Positions 23,116-30,741 of a stretch of DNA of 64,000 nt are shown here, piece after piece. Source of the stretch: RHLJ01 sp048058975 (GTDB lineage Bacteria; Bacteroidota; Rhodothermia; Balneolales; Balneolaceae); the NCBI GenBank assembly GCA_048058975.1, contig JBLLNP010000007.1:248001-312000 (forward strand). Reading direction: 5' to 3'. The notes below the pieces were generated by a model. It was not told the DNA's origin. It was given only the letters and a program-made list of their open reading frames with translations, and made no database searches. Within the stretch, counting starts at the first letter, position 1, and each line of letters opens with the position of its first letter. Made by a program: the position numbers and the translations under genes.

Positions 23116-23556
23116 ATGAAAGTAGTTGTTCAGCGCGTTAGTTCGGCGTCGGTTACAGTAGGAAATGAAATTACCGGGGTGATTGATAAGGGTCTTTTGT
23201 TGTTGGTGGGTATTCATCAGAACGATACCGAAGATCAGTTGAAATGGATGTGTGAAAAGATTCTGAAGCTTCGCATTTTTGAAGATGAAGAACAGAAAAT
23301 GAATCTTTCAGTTTCGGATGTAAAAGGGGGGATTCTGGTAGTTTCACAATTCACTCTTTACGGGGATGCGAAAAAAGGTACGCGCCCAAGTTATATCGAA
23401 GCCGCCCGACCGGAAAAGGCAGAACCGATGTACGAAGAAATGATTCAGTATTTTAGAAAGCATTCAGAACTGGATATTCAAACCGGAAAATTCGGGGCAA
23501 TGATGGATGTTAAATTAGTTAATGATGGTCCGGTTACCCTGATATTGGAGAAGTAA
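23116..23556 (+). CDS. dtd: D-aminoacyl-tRNA deacylase
   Basis: A 146-residue enzyme that hydrolyses D-aminoacyl-tRNAs, preventing D-amino acid misincorporation. It has the diagnostic MKVVVQRVSSASVTV start, the SQFTLYGDAKKGTRPSY block and GxMMDVxLVNDGPVT near the C-terminus (Gly-cisPro motif). Length matches the family. Its promoter must lie in the DnaA-box-rich gap. The next gene begins 1 bp after its stop, so this is an operon of at least three genes (dtd, alkaline-phosphatase-fold gene, membrane gene). Confidence 0.96.
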   Translation: MKVVVQRVSSASVTVGNEITGVIDKGLLLLVGIHQNDTEDQLKWMCEKILKLRIFEDEEQKMNLSVSDVKGGILVVSQFTLYGDAKKGTRPSYIEAARPEKAEPMYEEMIQYFRKHSELDIQTGKFGAMMDVKLVNDGPVTLILEK

Positions 23557-23557
23557 G

Positions 23558-24448
23558 TTGGCAGTTATTTTCATTTTTATTGATGGGGTTGGATTAGGAG
23601 AAGCATCCGAACAAAATCCTTTTCATGTAGATAAGTACGAAAGTTTTAGAATGCTATCGGATGGGGAATTCAACAGAGATTCAAAAAGTATTCAATCAAA
23701 AAACCACCTCTTTAAACCTATTGATGCAAATCTGGAAGTAGAAGGATTACCGCAAAGTGGAACGGGTCAGACAACACTTTTTACTGGAGAAAATGCATCG
23801 AAAGTTATTGGAAAGCATTTTGGTCCATACCCTCATTCGGGAATCAAATACCTGTTGGAAGAACAAAGTATTTTTCATGCAGTGAATAAGGTCGGAAAGA
23901 AACCTTATTTTATGAATGCTTATCCACCTATTTTCTTCGAAATTTCGGAACGAAGAAACCGATGGAGCTGCACTACATTAATGACTAAAAGTGCAGATAT
24001 GAAGTTAAACTCTACTGAAAAGGTGCTTGAAGAAAAAGCACTTACTGCAGAGATTGTACAAAATGCCTGGAGAGAACGGCTTGGAATAGATATTCCACAA
24101 ATTGATGCGACCGAAGCAGCCCGAAGATTGTTAAATGTAGTTCCGGATTATGATCTGGTGATGTACGAATATTATCTCACTGATAAAGCAGGTCACAACC
24201 AAACTATAGAAGGAGCTCAGTTAGTTTTAAATACCTTGGATGAATTTCTTCTATATATCATTAAAGAAAAGCGAAGTGAAGATACCTTGGTAATAACCAG
24301 CGACCATGGTAACCTGGAAGATCTTTCTACTAAAACCCATACAAGGAATGAAGTCCCGTTATTTGTACTGGGAGATAATGCAGAGAGTTTTAAAGAAGTA
24401 GAAAGTTTGATTGGGGTGAAGGAAGGTATTTTGGGGGCAATTTTATGA
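23558..24448 (+). CDS. Alkaline phosphatase-superfamily metalloenzyme (phosphoglycerate/phosphopento-mutase-like)
   Basis: A 296-residue protein starting at TTG 23558, 1 bp after dtd, with GGAG at a suitable distance. Metal-binding motifs of the superfamily are visible: IFIDGVGLGE (first Asp), PQSGTGQTTLFTGENA (Thr/Ser nucleophile region) and TSDHGNLEDLSTKTHTRNEV (Asp-His and second His). This is the fold of cofactor-independent phosphoglycerate mutase and phosphopentomutase, but it is shorter, and the exact substrate is unknown. It overlaps the next gene by 4 bp (ATGA). Confidence 0.82.
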   Translation: MAVIFIFIDGVGLGEASEQNPFHVDKYESFRMLSDGEFNRDSKSIQSKNHLFKPIDANLEVEGLPQSGTGQTTLFTGENASKVIGKHFGPYPHSGIKYLLEEQSIFHAVNKVGKKPYFMNAYPPIFFEISERRNRWSCTTLMTKSADMKLNSTEKVLEEKALTAEIVQNAWRERLGIDIPQIDATEAARRLLNVVPDYDLVMYEYYLTDKAGHNQTIEGAQLVLNTLDEFLLYIIKEKRSEDTLVITSDHGNLEDLSTKTHTRNEVPLFVLGDNAESFKEVESLIGVKEGILGAIL

Positions 24449-25032
24449 ATAAGAACTTTGAGATAATTGAAAAAAGAACAGGTAAGCTAGTTTTTAAATC
24501 CTTTCCAAAGAAAGAATGGTATAATATAATATTCCTGCATATTTGGTTATTAGGATGGCTTTTCGGAGAATTAATAGCAATTGACACTTTATTTTTTAAC
24601 AATTCATATTTCAATTTTGAAACTAATATTGAAGATGCTGACGATTTATTTTTAATAGTCTGGCTATTTTTTTGGACTATTGGAGGTGTTCATGCATTTA
24701 TTTACTTAGCATGGATTTTATTCGGTGAGGAAGAGGTAATTATCGAAAGTAAACAGATTTCGATTACTAGAATACTAGCCTTTTTTAGCAGAAGTAGATA
24801 CTTCGAAAATGAATTAATAGTCAACTTTAGAATTAAGATAGAAAAGGATACTAATTACAGTAGGAGAAAAAAAGCAAATTCCTTCTTATCTAACTATGGT
24901 TCGTTAAGATTTAATTACAAAGGAAAAGAAGTTAAGTTTGGGTTAGACTTAAGTAGGGCAGATTCGGAGTTAGTTTACAATTCGATTAAAGAAATAAGCA
25001 GGTTTACTAATCTTAATCTAAAATTAGAATGA
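24445..25032 (+). CDS. Hypothetical membrane protein
   Basis: A 195-residue protein starting with ATGA overlap on the preceding stop, hence translationally coupled. It has two hydrophobic segments (about 32-55 and 75-95), and the C-terminal half (KQISITRILAFFSRSRYFEN onward) is a beta-rich PH-like region. No family is recognised with confidence. Its stop lies at the boundary of the first GIY-YIG unit (25031), which suggests the unit inserted exactly behind, or just into, the end of the gene. Confidence 0.7.
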   Translation: MNKNFEIIEKRTGKLVFKSFPKKEWYNIIFLHIWLLGWLFGELIAIDTLFFNNSYFNFETNIEDADDLFLIVWLFFWTIGGVHAFIYLAWILFGEEEVIIESKQISITRILAFFSRSRYFENELIVNFRIKIEKDTNYSRRKKANSFLSNYGSLRFNYKGKEVKFGLDLSRADSELVYNSIKEISRFTNLNLKLE

Positions 25033-25483
25033 GGATACCTCCGAAGGATCTGCAAAGCCATTAAGAATCCAGAGTTTTAGAAGGAGGCCACTCACCCAAA
25101 ACAATCTCGTTCAAAAACTTCCATTCAGGATTAGTCTTCTCAACCAATTCATCCTTCCATTTCCGGTTCTTCCCTTTAATATACTTTTCAGCCTGAATAG
25201 CTTCATTAGCTGTTGTAAATGTGTCATACCAAACAAGACAATAACAGAAGTTTTTACCTACAAAAGTTTCTTTATTTCCTCTGTTTAAGTAATGCTGAAC
25301 AATTCTAAACCGCAGGTTATTAGTCATTTCGGTATAAAGAACAGACCGGTTTGGATTGGTAACTATGTAGGTAAAGAATTCTCTTTGCATATTTAGTTAG
25401 ATCAATGGAAAATGGAGTCCTTACAAAGTTTTTGTTCATATCGTTAATTGTGCAGATCCTTCGGAGGTATCCTCAGGATGACT
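25031..25483. mobile_element. GIY-YIG unit 1, bounded by inverted repeats
   Basis: The left end, 25031-25054 (GAGGATACCTCCGAAGGATC then TGCA), is the perfect reverse complement of 25451-25474. The right end continues AGGATGACT, as in unit 2. The single gene inside is the GIY-YIG ORF on the minus strand, whose stop lies 30 bp in from the left boundary. Unit 2 at 27044-27511 has the same plan. The unit is inferred to be mobile, or once mobile, from its repeated structure; no target duplication was identified. Confidence 0.6.
25061..25390 (-). CDS. Small GIY-YIG nuclease-domain protein, probably inactive copy
   Basis: A 109-residue protein that is a single GIY-YIG domain: FFTYIVTNPNRSVLYTEMTN, then RIVQHY, and the catalytic-Glu region TANEAIQAEKYIKG. 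In the second core motif the Gly of Y-T-G found in unit 2 is Glu here (YTE), which should impair catalysis. It is about 81% identical to the protein at 27083-27412 (21 differences counted by eye). It is encoded inside a 453-bp unit with 24-bp perfect inverted ends. GIY-YIG domains make single- or double-strand DNA cuts; a role in moving its own unit is inference. Confidence 0.85.
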   Translation of the reverse strand: MQREFFTYIVTNPNRSVLYTEMTNNLRFRIVQHYLNRGNKETFVGKNFCYCLVWYDTFTTANEAIQAEKYIKGKNRKWKDELVEKTNPEWKFLNEIVLGEWPPSKTLDS

Positions 25484-25506
25484 TGAATAAAAAATTGTTG
25501 TGTAAG

Positions 25507-25544
25507 AGTTCTCCCCCTTTAACAAGGGAGACAGAGGGGGCTAA
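25507..25544 (+). repeat. GAGTTCTCC-type intergenic repeat, diverged copy
   Basis: GAGTTCTCCCCCTTT-AACAAGGGAGACAGAGGGGG. It is related to copies at 30691-30731 and 62676-62714 and forms a hairpin of C and G runs. Confidence 0.55.
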
Positions 25545-25574
25545 AAAAAGAATTTGTTTTACTACCTTATCCTT

Positions 25575-27038
25575 ATGAAAAAAAAGCTACTCTATTTTTT
25601 ACTCGGTATTTTTGTTCTCTATGGGATTCTCCTAATCCCGGATACTTCATCCATCAATATTGAAAGTGAAGGGAATGCCACACCGTTTATTTGGAATCAG
25701 GATGAAAGATGGGATGAGTTGGAAACGGAATTTATTGAGGCTCGGGAGAATAAGGAGCTAATCACCCCCGGGACGATTAACGTTTTAATTTCAAAAATAA
25801 GCAATCTGCTTGATGATCTGGAACAATCAGAATTCAACCCCAACGACCCACGACTTGAAAAGCTTTTAAACGATTTTTTTGAAACAGCTCCAGTGGTAGC
25901 TGCTCAGGATGTTCAGAATAAAGATTTCTTTGAACTCTATAATCGCGCCCGAAAAATCATTAAAGAAGAATCAACAAACTGGGATATCAATCAGCCCGAA
26001 ACCAGAGTTGCGTTATACAAAGTTCTGTATGGAATGCGGGCTACGGTAGAAGAGGTACTTCTTCAGTCAGAATATGAAATAGATCCGGTTTTGTATGTAA
26101 AGGAAGAAGAATCAGCCACCCCATCTACCAATATTCTGGGAATTAAAGTACATAGTGGAGATTTACTGGTATCGCGAGGAGGAGCAGAAGTTTCTGCCCT
26201 TATTTCCAGAGGGAATGACTTTCCCGGAAATTTCTCGCATGTGGCGCTTATTTATATAGAGGAAGGAACTAACATTCCATACATCATTGAAGCTCATATT
26301 GAACGCGGAGTGGATATCGCAAATCTTGAGGAATACATTCAGGATCGAAAATTACGTTTTATGGTACTTCGCCCTCGTTTTGATCTTCCCGAAATTCAGG
26401 AGAATCCGATGCTTCCTCATATTGCGGCTAAGGAAATGTTTGAGGAAGCGAAATCACGCCACATTCCCTACGATTTTAAAATGAATTTCTTTGATCACGA
26501 AGCGATGTTTTGTTCGGAAGTGGGATCATCTACCTACAAAAATAATGGTATTCAGCTTTGGCAATCCGAATCCACCATTTCTTCATACGGAGTGGTTACG
26601 TTACTGAATACATTCGGTGTGGAGAACTTTGTAACTCAAATGCCATCAGATTTGGAATATGATCCACAACTTTCGGTGGTTGCGGAGTGGCGAAATTCTG
26701 AAGCTTTATTTGATGATCATCTATACAACGCAGTAATCGACGCCATGCTGGAATGCGCTGAAAAGGGAGAAGAAATAGAATACAATCATTTTCTTCTTCC
26801 AGTAGTAAGAGTGATTAAAGGCTATAGCGTCGTTAAAAACTGGTTTGGTGCGATTGGTCCGGTTCCGGAAGGAATGAGTGCAACCCAGGCTATAAAGAGC
26901 GATGCTTTTATAAGTCGGCACGAGGAATTAAAAAAAGAAACACGAGAAAAGGCAGCAGAATTTGAAACACAGTATGGATACACTCCTCCTTACTGGGAGC
27001 TGGTGAAGATGGCTAATGAGAGTACAAACTGTAACTGA
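25575..27038 (+). CDS. YiiX/NlpC-P60-like permuted papain-fold hydrolase
   Basis: A 487-residue protein with a membrane-anchoring or signal segment (KLLYFLLGIFVLYGILLI), a helical region (40-180) and a permuted papain-fold domain: VHSGDLLVSRGGAEVSALIS, NFSHVALIYIEE (catalytic His region), IIEAHIERGV and the late Cys in HEAMFCSEVGSSTY. YiiX-like enzymes are thought to cleave peptide-like or lipid-amide bonds in the envelope. The frame opens at TTG 25554, but ATG 25575 precedes the hydrophobic segment and is preferred. It sits alone between the two GIY-YIG units, as if bracketed by them. Confidence 0.85.
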   Translation: MKKKLLYFLLGIFVLYGILLIPDTSSINIESEGNATPFIWNQDERWDELETEFIEARENKELITPGTINVLISKISNLLDDLEQSEFNPNDPRLEKLLNDFFETAPVVAAQDVQNKDFFELYNRARKIIKEESTNWDINQPETRVALYKVLYGMRATVEEVLLQSEYEIDPVLYVKEEESATPSTNILGIKVHSGDLLVSRGGAEVSALISRGNDFPGNFSHVALIYIEEGTNIPYIIEAHIERGVDIANLEEYIQDRKLRFMVLRPRFDLPEIQENPMLPHIAAKEMFEEAKSRHIPYDFKMNFFDHEAMFCSEVGSSTYKNNGIQLWQSESTISSYGVVTLLNTFGVENFVTQMPSDLEYDPQLSVVAEWRNSEALFDDHLYNAVIDAMLECAEKGEEIEYNHFLLPVVRVIKGYSVVKNWFGAIGPVPEGMSATQAIKSDAFISRHEELKKETREKAAEFETQYGYTPPYWELVKMANESTNCN

Positions 27039-27043
27039 TTTTT

Positions 27044-27511
27044 AGTCATCCTGAGGATACTTCCGAAGGATCTACAAAGCCACTAAGAAGCCAGAGTTTT
27101 AGAAGGAGGCCATTCACCCAAAACAATTTCGTTTAGAAACTTCCACTTAGGATTACTCTTCTCAATCAATTCATTTTTCCACTTTCTACTCTTACCTTTA
27201 ATGTACTTTTCAGACTCAATAGCTTCATTGGCACTTGGAAATATTTCATACCAAACAAGACAATAACAAAAGTTCTTTCCTGCGAAAGTTTCCGTTTTAC
27301 CCCTGTTTTCATAATGCTGAACAATTCTATGCGGTAGGTTATTAGTCATTCCTGTGTAAAGAACAGAACGGTTTGGATTAGTAACTATGTAGGTAAAGAA
27401 TTCTTTATTCATACTTTATTAGATCGATCAAGGATAGAATCCTTACAAAGTTTTTGTCCACATAAATAAATATGCAGATCCTTCTCCCGAATTCTCGGGA
27501 TCAGGATGACT
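27044..27511. mobile_element. GIY-YIG unit 2, bounded by inverted repeats
   Basis: The left end AGTCATCCTGAGGATAC (27044-27060), then TTCCGAAGGATCTA, pairs with the right end TGCAGATCCTTC (27472-27483) and TCAGGATGACT (27501-27511). The middle of the right arm has been replaced by TCCCGAATTCTCGGGA, itself a palindrome. It contains one GIY-YIG gene on the minus strand. It starts 5 bp after the YiiX-like stop. Confidence 0.62.
27083..27412 (-). CDS. Small GIY-YIG nuclease-domain protein, intact copy
   Basis: A 109-residue single GIY-YIG domain with the core motifs in place: FFTYIVTNPNRSVLYTGMTN (Y-I-V and Y-T-G), RIVQHY with the conserved Arg and His, and the catalytic Glu in ANEAIESEKYIKG. 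The C-terminal EIVLGEWPPSKTLAS is encoded inside the left repeat region. It resembles the UPF0213/UvrC-N-like standalone nucleases scattered in many copies in Bacteroidota genomes. No DNA-binding extension is present. It is the likely active partner of the degenerate copy 2 kb to the left. Confidence 0.9.
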   Translation of the reverse strand: MNKEFFTYIVTNPNRSVLYTGMTNNLPHRIVQHYENRGKTETFAGKNFCYCLVWYEIFPSANEAIESEKYIKGKSRKWKNELIEKSNPKWKFLNEIVLGEWPPSKTLAS

Positions 27512-27552
27512 ATGATTTTTTAAACTAATCAATACTTCTTTACCTTAGATAA

Positions 27553-28461
27553 ATGAAAAAGAAAGTTCATTTAGTATTAGGGAGTGGAGGAGCGAGAGGC
27601 CTGGCTCACATCGCGGTTATTGAAGAACTGGAGAGAGAGGGCTTTGAGATTATCGAAATAATAGGCTGTTCGATGGGAGCTGTGATTGGGGGTTTCTATG
27701 CATCCGGACACTTGAAAGAATACAAAGAGTGGTTGTTCGGGTTGTCTAAGTCGGACGTGTTTGATTTGATGGATTTTACTTTTACGAAGCAGGGTTTCAT
27801 CAAAGGAGAAAAAATTTTCAATACCCTTCGCGAAATGACGGGAGATCTAAAAATCGAAGATTTTAAGATTCCGTTTACAGCGGTTGCTACCGACATTAAG
27901 AACAATAAAGAAGTGTACTTTAGAAAAGGGGATTTATACAAAGCACTCAGAGCAACCGTTTCTATTCCTGGAGTTTTTATTCCGGTTATTGAAGGGAACA
28001 AGCTTTTGGTAGATGGAGGAGTGCTAAATCCGATGCCGGTAAACCTGGTAAAAAAACAGGAGGATGCGATAATTGTAGCTGTAAACTTGAATGCCCCTGC
28101 TGAAGATTCATTCAAAACGATAAAAAAAAGCACCAAGGAATTAGCCAGAAAAAACGAAATCCAGAAATGGATAGAGAAAATGCTTCCGGATGGGTTAAAA
28201 GAATACGCAAAGAGATATGAAAAAGGGGCAGAAGTAGAAAAAGAAGAGTTTTCATTAATGGGATTGATGGAGGCCACGTTTAGTTTTACTCAAGACCGAC
28301 TTACCGAATTAATCCTGGAAACCCACAAACCGGATGTGTTAATATCCATCCCCAGAAATGCTGCCGGTACTTTTGAGTTCTACGAATCAAAGAATATATA
28401 TGATCTGGGATTGGAGAGGTGTAAAGAATCAATGTCAAAATTAGAGACGGCTAAAAGTTAG
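27553..28461 (+). CDS. Patatin-like phospholipase (RssA-type)
   Basis: A 302-residue soluble patatin: oxyanion-hole motif GSGGARGLAHIAVIEEL at the start, nucleophile GxSxG in IIGCSMGAVIGG near Ser40, and the catalytic Asp in LLVDGGVLNPMPV near 155. It hydrolyses acyl ester bonds of phospholipids or related lipids and is likely cytoplasmic or membrane-associated. Length matches E. coli RssA. Its stop codon TAG lies inside GTTAGGC, the core-site-like sequence that begins the adjacent DUF4265 cassette, so the original C-terminus may have been changed by that insertion. Confidence 0.92.
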   Translation: MKKKVHLVLGSGGARGLAHIAVIEELEREGFEIIEIIGCSMGAVIGGFYASGHLKEYKEWLFGLSKSDVFDLMDFTFTKQGFIKGEKIFNTLREMTGDLKIEDFKIPFTAVATDIKNNKEVYFRKGDLYKALRATVSIPGVFIPVIEGNKLLVDGGVLNPMPVNLVKKQEDAIIVAVNLNAPAEDSFKTIKKSTKELARKNEIQKWIEKMLPDGLKEYAKRYEKGAEVEKEEFSLMGLMEATFSFTQDRLTELILETHKPDVLISIPRNAAGTFEFYESKNIYDLGLERCKESMSKLETAKS

Positions 28462-29045
28462 GCTCAATATAAATATGAATGAAGAAGGATTAGAGAAAAT
28501 ACATATTGACTTACCCAATCATTGGGCAATTGGCGGAGAAACAATGTGGGCAACTCCTTTAGGAAAGGATTTGTATAAGCTAGAGAATGTTCCCTTTTAT
28601 GCTTATGGTTTAAACTTTCACGATATAGTTAAAGCAACACCAGACTCAGGAGATACAATTCCTGAAATTCGAGAGGTCGTTGAATACAGCGGTCATAGGA
28701 CTTTTAGAGTCTTTTTCTCAAAGGAAATTGAGCGCTCTGCGCAAGAGGAAATACTAGAGTCAATGAAGGATTTGGCTATTTCATATGAAAGCGCAAATGG
28801 AATTTATTACTCCCTTGATATGCAACCAACAGGAGATTATCAGGCAGTATTTGACCGGCTAGATGAACTTGAAAAAGAAAATATTCTCGGTTTCGAAACG
28901 TGTGAAGCAAGAATTCAAGGAAGCTTTGATGATTTACCCGAAGAAGACTAAGAAACAGAGCCTAACATAACCTATTGGCAATGCAGCAATTGCTGGTACT
29001 GAAGCTTGTGAGCTTTCCGCCCTCAAAACTGCGTATAGCCAGATG
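28458..29045 (+). mobile_element. Integron-type gene cassette carrying a DUF4265 gene
   Basis: The left boundary is GTTAGGC (28457-28463, a perfect GTTRRRY core). Twelve bases later comes the ORF ATG, and 8 bp after its stop a 92-bp attC-like site follows. ORF orientation and spacing are those of an integron cassette. No integrase or other cassette is in the window, so it would be a single cassette at a secondary or relic site. Confidence 0.55.
28475..28951 (+). CDS. DUF4265 family protein (cassette gene)
   Basis: A 158-residue soluble protein fitting DUF4265: GGETMWATPLGKDLYKLENV, PFYAYGLNFHDIVKATPDSG and EYSGHRTFRVFF. The C-terminal half (ESANGIYYSLDMQ) is alpha/beta. No function is known for the family; in my experience it occurs often in accessory DNA. 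Here it is the only gene between GTTAGGC at the patatin end and an attC-like imperfect palindrome, which suggests capture as a cassette. Its start is 12 bp from the left core. Confidence 0.82.
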   Translation: MNEEGLEKIHIDLPNHWAIGGETMWATPLGKDLYKLENVPFYAYGLNFHDIVKATPDSGDTIPEIREVVEYSGHRTFRVFFSKEIERSAQEEILESMKDLAISYESANGIYYSLDMQPTGDYQAVFDRLDELEKENILGFETCEARIQGSFDDLPEED

Positions 29046-29051
29046 CTAGGC
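28960..29051 (+). other. attC-like recombination site
   Basis: R'' is GCCTAAC (28960-28966, exact RYYYAAC) and R' is GCTAGGC (29045-29051, one base from GTTRRRY). The ends pair GCCTA-CAT, then a non-pairing spacer (AACC against CTGG), then TAT..GCA with one extra base on one arm, which mimics the extrahelical base of real attC sites. The 92-bp length is in range. An inner hairpin GAAGCT/AGCTTTC lies in the middle. Confidence 0.55.
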
Positions 29052-29146
29052 CAAATACCAATCACACGCTTTCTTTTGCTGATTCGTAAAACCAGCATTT
29101 CCAATTTCCAACTTTTTAAATCATATTCCTTTTAAAAGGAGTTGAG

Positions 29147-30640
29147 ATGGAAAAACGATTTATACTCGCAATCGATCAGGGCACAACCAGTTCCCGAGCA
29201 ATAGTTTTTGATCATTCAGGAGAAATACAAGGGATCGCACAGAAAGAATTTAAGCAGCACTTCCCCAATGATGGATGGGTAGAACACGATCCAAATGAGA
29301 TATGGAAAACACAGGCTGGTGTTGTGGCAGAAGCCATCTCAGCTTGTGGCGCGGATGGTAAAAGCATAGCAGCCATAGGTATCACCAATCAAAGGGAGAC
29401 AACCGTAGTTTGGGATAGAGAAACAGGAGAGCCGGTTTATAATGCGATTGTATGGCAGGATCGGCGCACATCTGACTATTGCGATCAACTTAGAGAAGAA
29501 GGCTGGACAGAAAAGGTTAAAGAGAAAACAGGGCTGATTATAGATAGTTATTTCTCAGGAACCAAAGTGCGATGGATATTGGAAAATGTGGACGGAGCCA
29601 GAGAAAAAGCAGAACAAGGAAAGCTTGCCTTCGGAACGATTGATTCCTGGCTGGTTTGGAACTTCACCAAAGGAGAAACCCACGTAACTGATGTGACCAA
29701 TGCATCCCGAACAATGTTGTACAATATTAGGGAAGGAAAATGGGATAAAGAACTGCTCGAGTTAATGAATATTCCCGAGAGCATGTTGCCGGAAGTGAAA
29801 TCTTCAAGTGAAGTATATGCTCATACCGAAACCACCATTTTCGCTCATGAAGTTCCGATTGCCGGAATAGCAGGAGATCAACAAGCGGCAATGTTCGGGC
29901 AAATGTGCCTACAGCCAGGAATGTTGAAAAACACCTATGGAACCGGATCATTTATCATGTTCAATACCGGTGAAGAAGCCATTGTTTCTGAGAATAACCT
30001 GCTTACCACCATTGGTTATGGGTTTGAGAATAAAACCATTTATGCTCTTGAAGGAAGCATTTTCATTGCCGGAGCCGTGGTGCAGTGGTTAAGAGATGGG
30101 TTGGGGATTATCAAATCCTCATCAGAAATCGAAAAGCTTGCTTTAACAGAAAAAGACAATGGAGGAGTATATCTGGTTCCCGCGTTTGCCGGGTTGGGAG
30201 CGCCACATTGGGATCAGCGCGCCAGAGGATCTATGTTTGGATTAACGCGCGGTTCAACGGCTGGTCATATTGCCCGTGCAGCACTAGAAGGAATCGCCTT
30301 TCAGGTGAAAGATGTGCTTTCTGCAATGGAAGCTGATTCCGGAATAGATATTCAGGAACTCAGAGTGGATGGCGGGGCCACAGTAAACGATACCTTGATG
30401 CAGTTTCAGTCTGATATTTTGCAGATTCCATTGGTTCGTCCAAAGATTTTAGAGACCACAGCCCTGGGAGCGGCGTATCTCGCCGGACTTGCCGTAGGCT
30501 TCTGGAATAATACCGATGAAACCAAAGAACAATGGCAGGAAGACAAACGCTTTGAGCCAAAAATGAAGAAAGAAGAAGCAGAAGAACTTCTCTATAAATG
30601 GAACAAAGCCGTTGAGAAAAGTAAAGGGTGGGTTGAATAA
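29147..30640 (+). CDS. glpK: Glycerol kinase
   Basis: A 497-residue FGGY-family kinase phosphorylating glycerol to glycerol-3-phosphate with ATP. The N-terminal DQGTTSSRAIVFDHSG, NQRETTVVWDRETGEP with the WQDRRT substrate loop, GIAGDQQAAMFGQMC and the C-terminal DGGATVNDTLMQFQSD all match GlpK. It is the full usual length. AAAAGGAG precedes ATG 29147. It heads a glycerol cluster with glpD and glpF, all on the plus strand, although a DUF4262 gene now lies between glpK and glpD. Confidence 0.97.
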   Translation: MEKRFILAIDQGTTSSRAIVFDHSGEIQGIAQKEFKQHFPNDGWVEHDPNEIWKTQAGVVAEAISACGADGKSIAAIGITNQRETTVVWDRETGEPVYNAIVWQDRRTSDYCDQLREEGWTEKVKEKTGLIIDSYFSGTKVRWILENVDGAREKAEQGKLAFGTIDSWLVWNFTKGETHVTDVTNASRTMLYNIREGKWDKELLELMNIPESMLPEVKSSSEVYAHTETTIFAHEVPIAGIAGDQQAAMFGQMCLQPGMLKNTYGTGSFIMFNTGEEAIVSENNLLTTIGYGFENKTIYALEGSIFIAGAVVQWLRDGLGIIKSSSEIEKLALTEKDNGGVYLVPAFAGLGAPHWDQRARGSMFGLTRGSTAGHIARAALEGIAFQVKDVLSAMEADSGIDIQELRVDGGATVNDTLMQFQSDILQIPLVRPKILETTALGAAYLAGLAVGFWNNTDETKEQWQEDKRFEPKMKKEEAEELLYKWNKAVEKSKGWVE

Positions 30641-30690
30641 TAGAATATGAGTTTTGAGGAGTGAGGTATGAAGAAACAAACTAAATACAA

Positions 30691-30731
30691 GAGTTCTCCT
30701 CCTTGAGAAGGAGGAGGCAGAGGAGGTCGAA
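30691..30731 (+). repeat. GAGTTCTCC-type intergenic repeat
   Basis: GAGTTCTCCTCCTTGAG, then AAGGAGGAGGCAGAGGAGGT. A near copy in inverse orientation is at 62676-62714. Its purine-rich end, GAGGAGGT, lies just ahead of the DUF4262 start. Confidence 0.65.
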
Positions 30732-30741
30732 GAGGAACGAG

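Noticed and set aside
27472..27511. Independent terminator at TCCCGAATTCTCGGGA
   Set aside because: The palindrome lies within the right arm of GIY-YIG unit 2 and has no T run, so it is treated as a change inside the repeat.
27696..28277. 193-codon minus-strand ORF over the patatin gene
   Set aside because: Antisense to a well-conserved gene, with composition explained by it.
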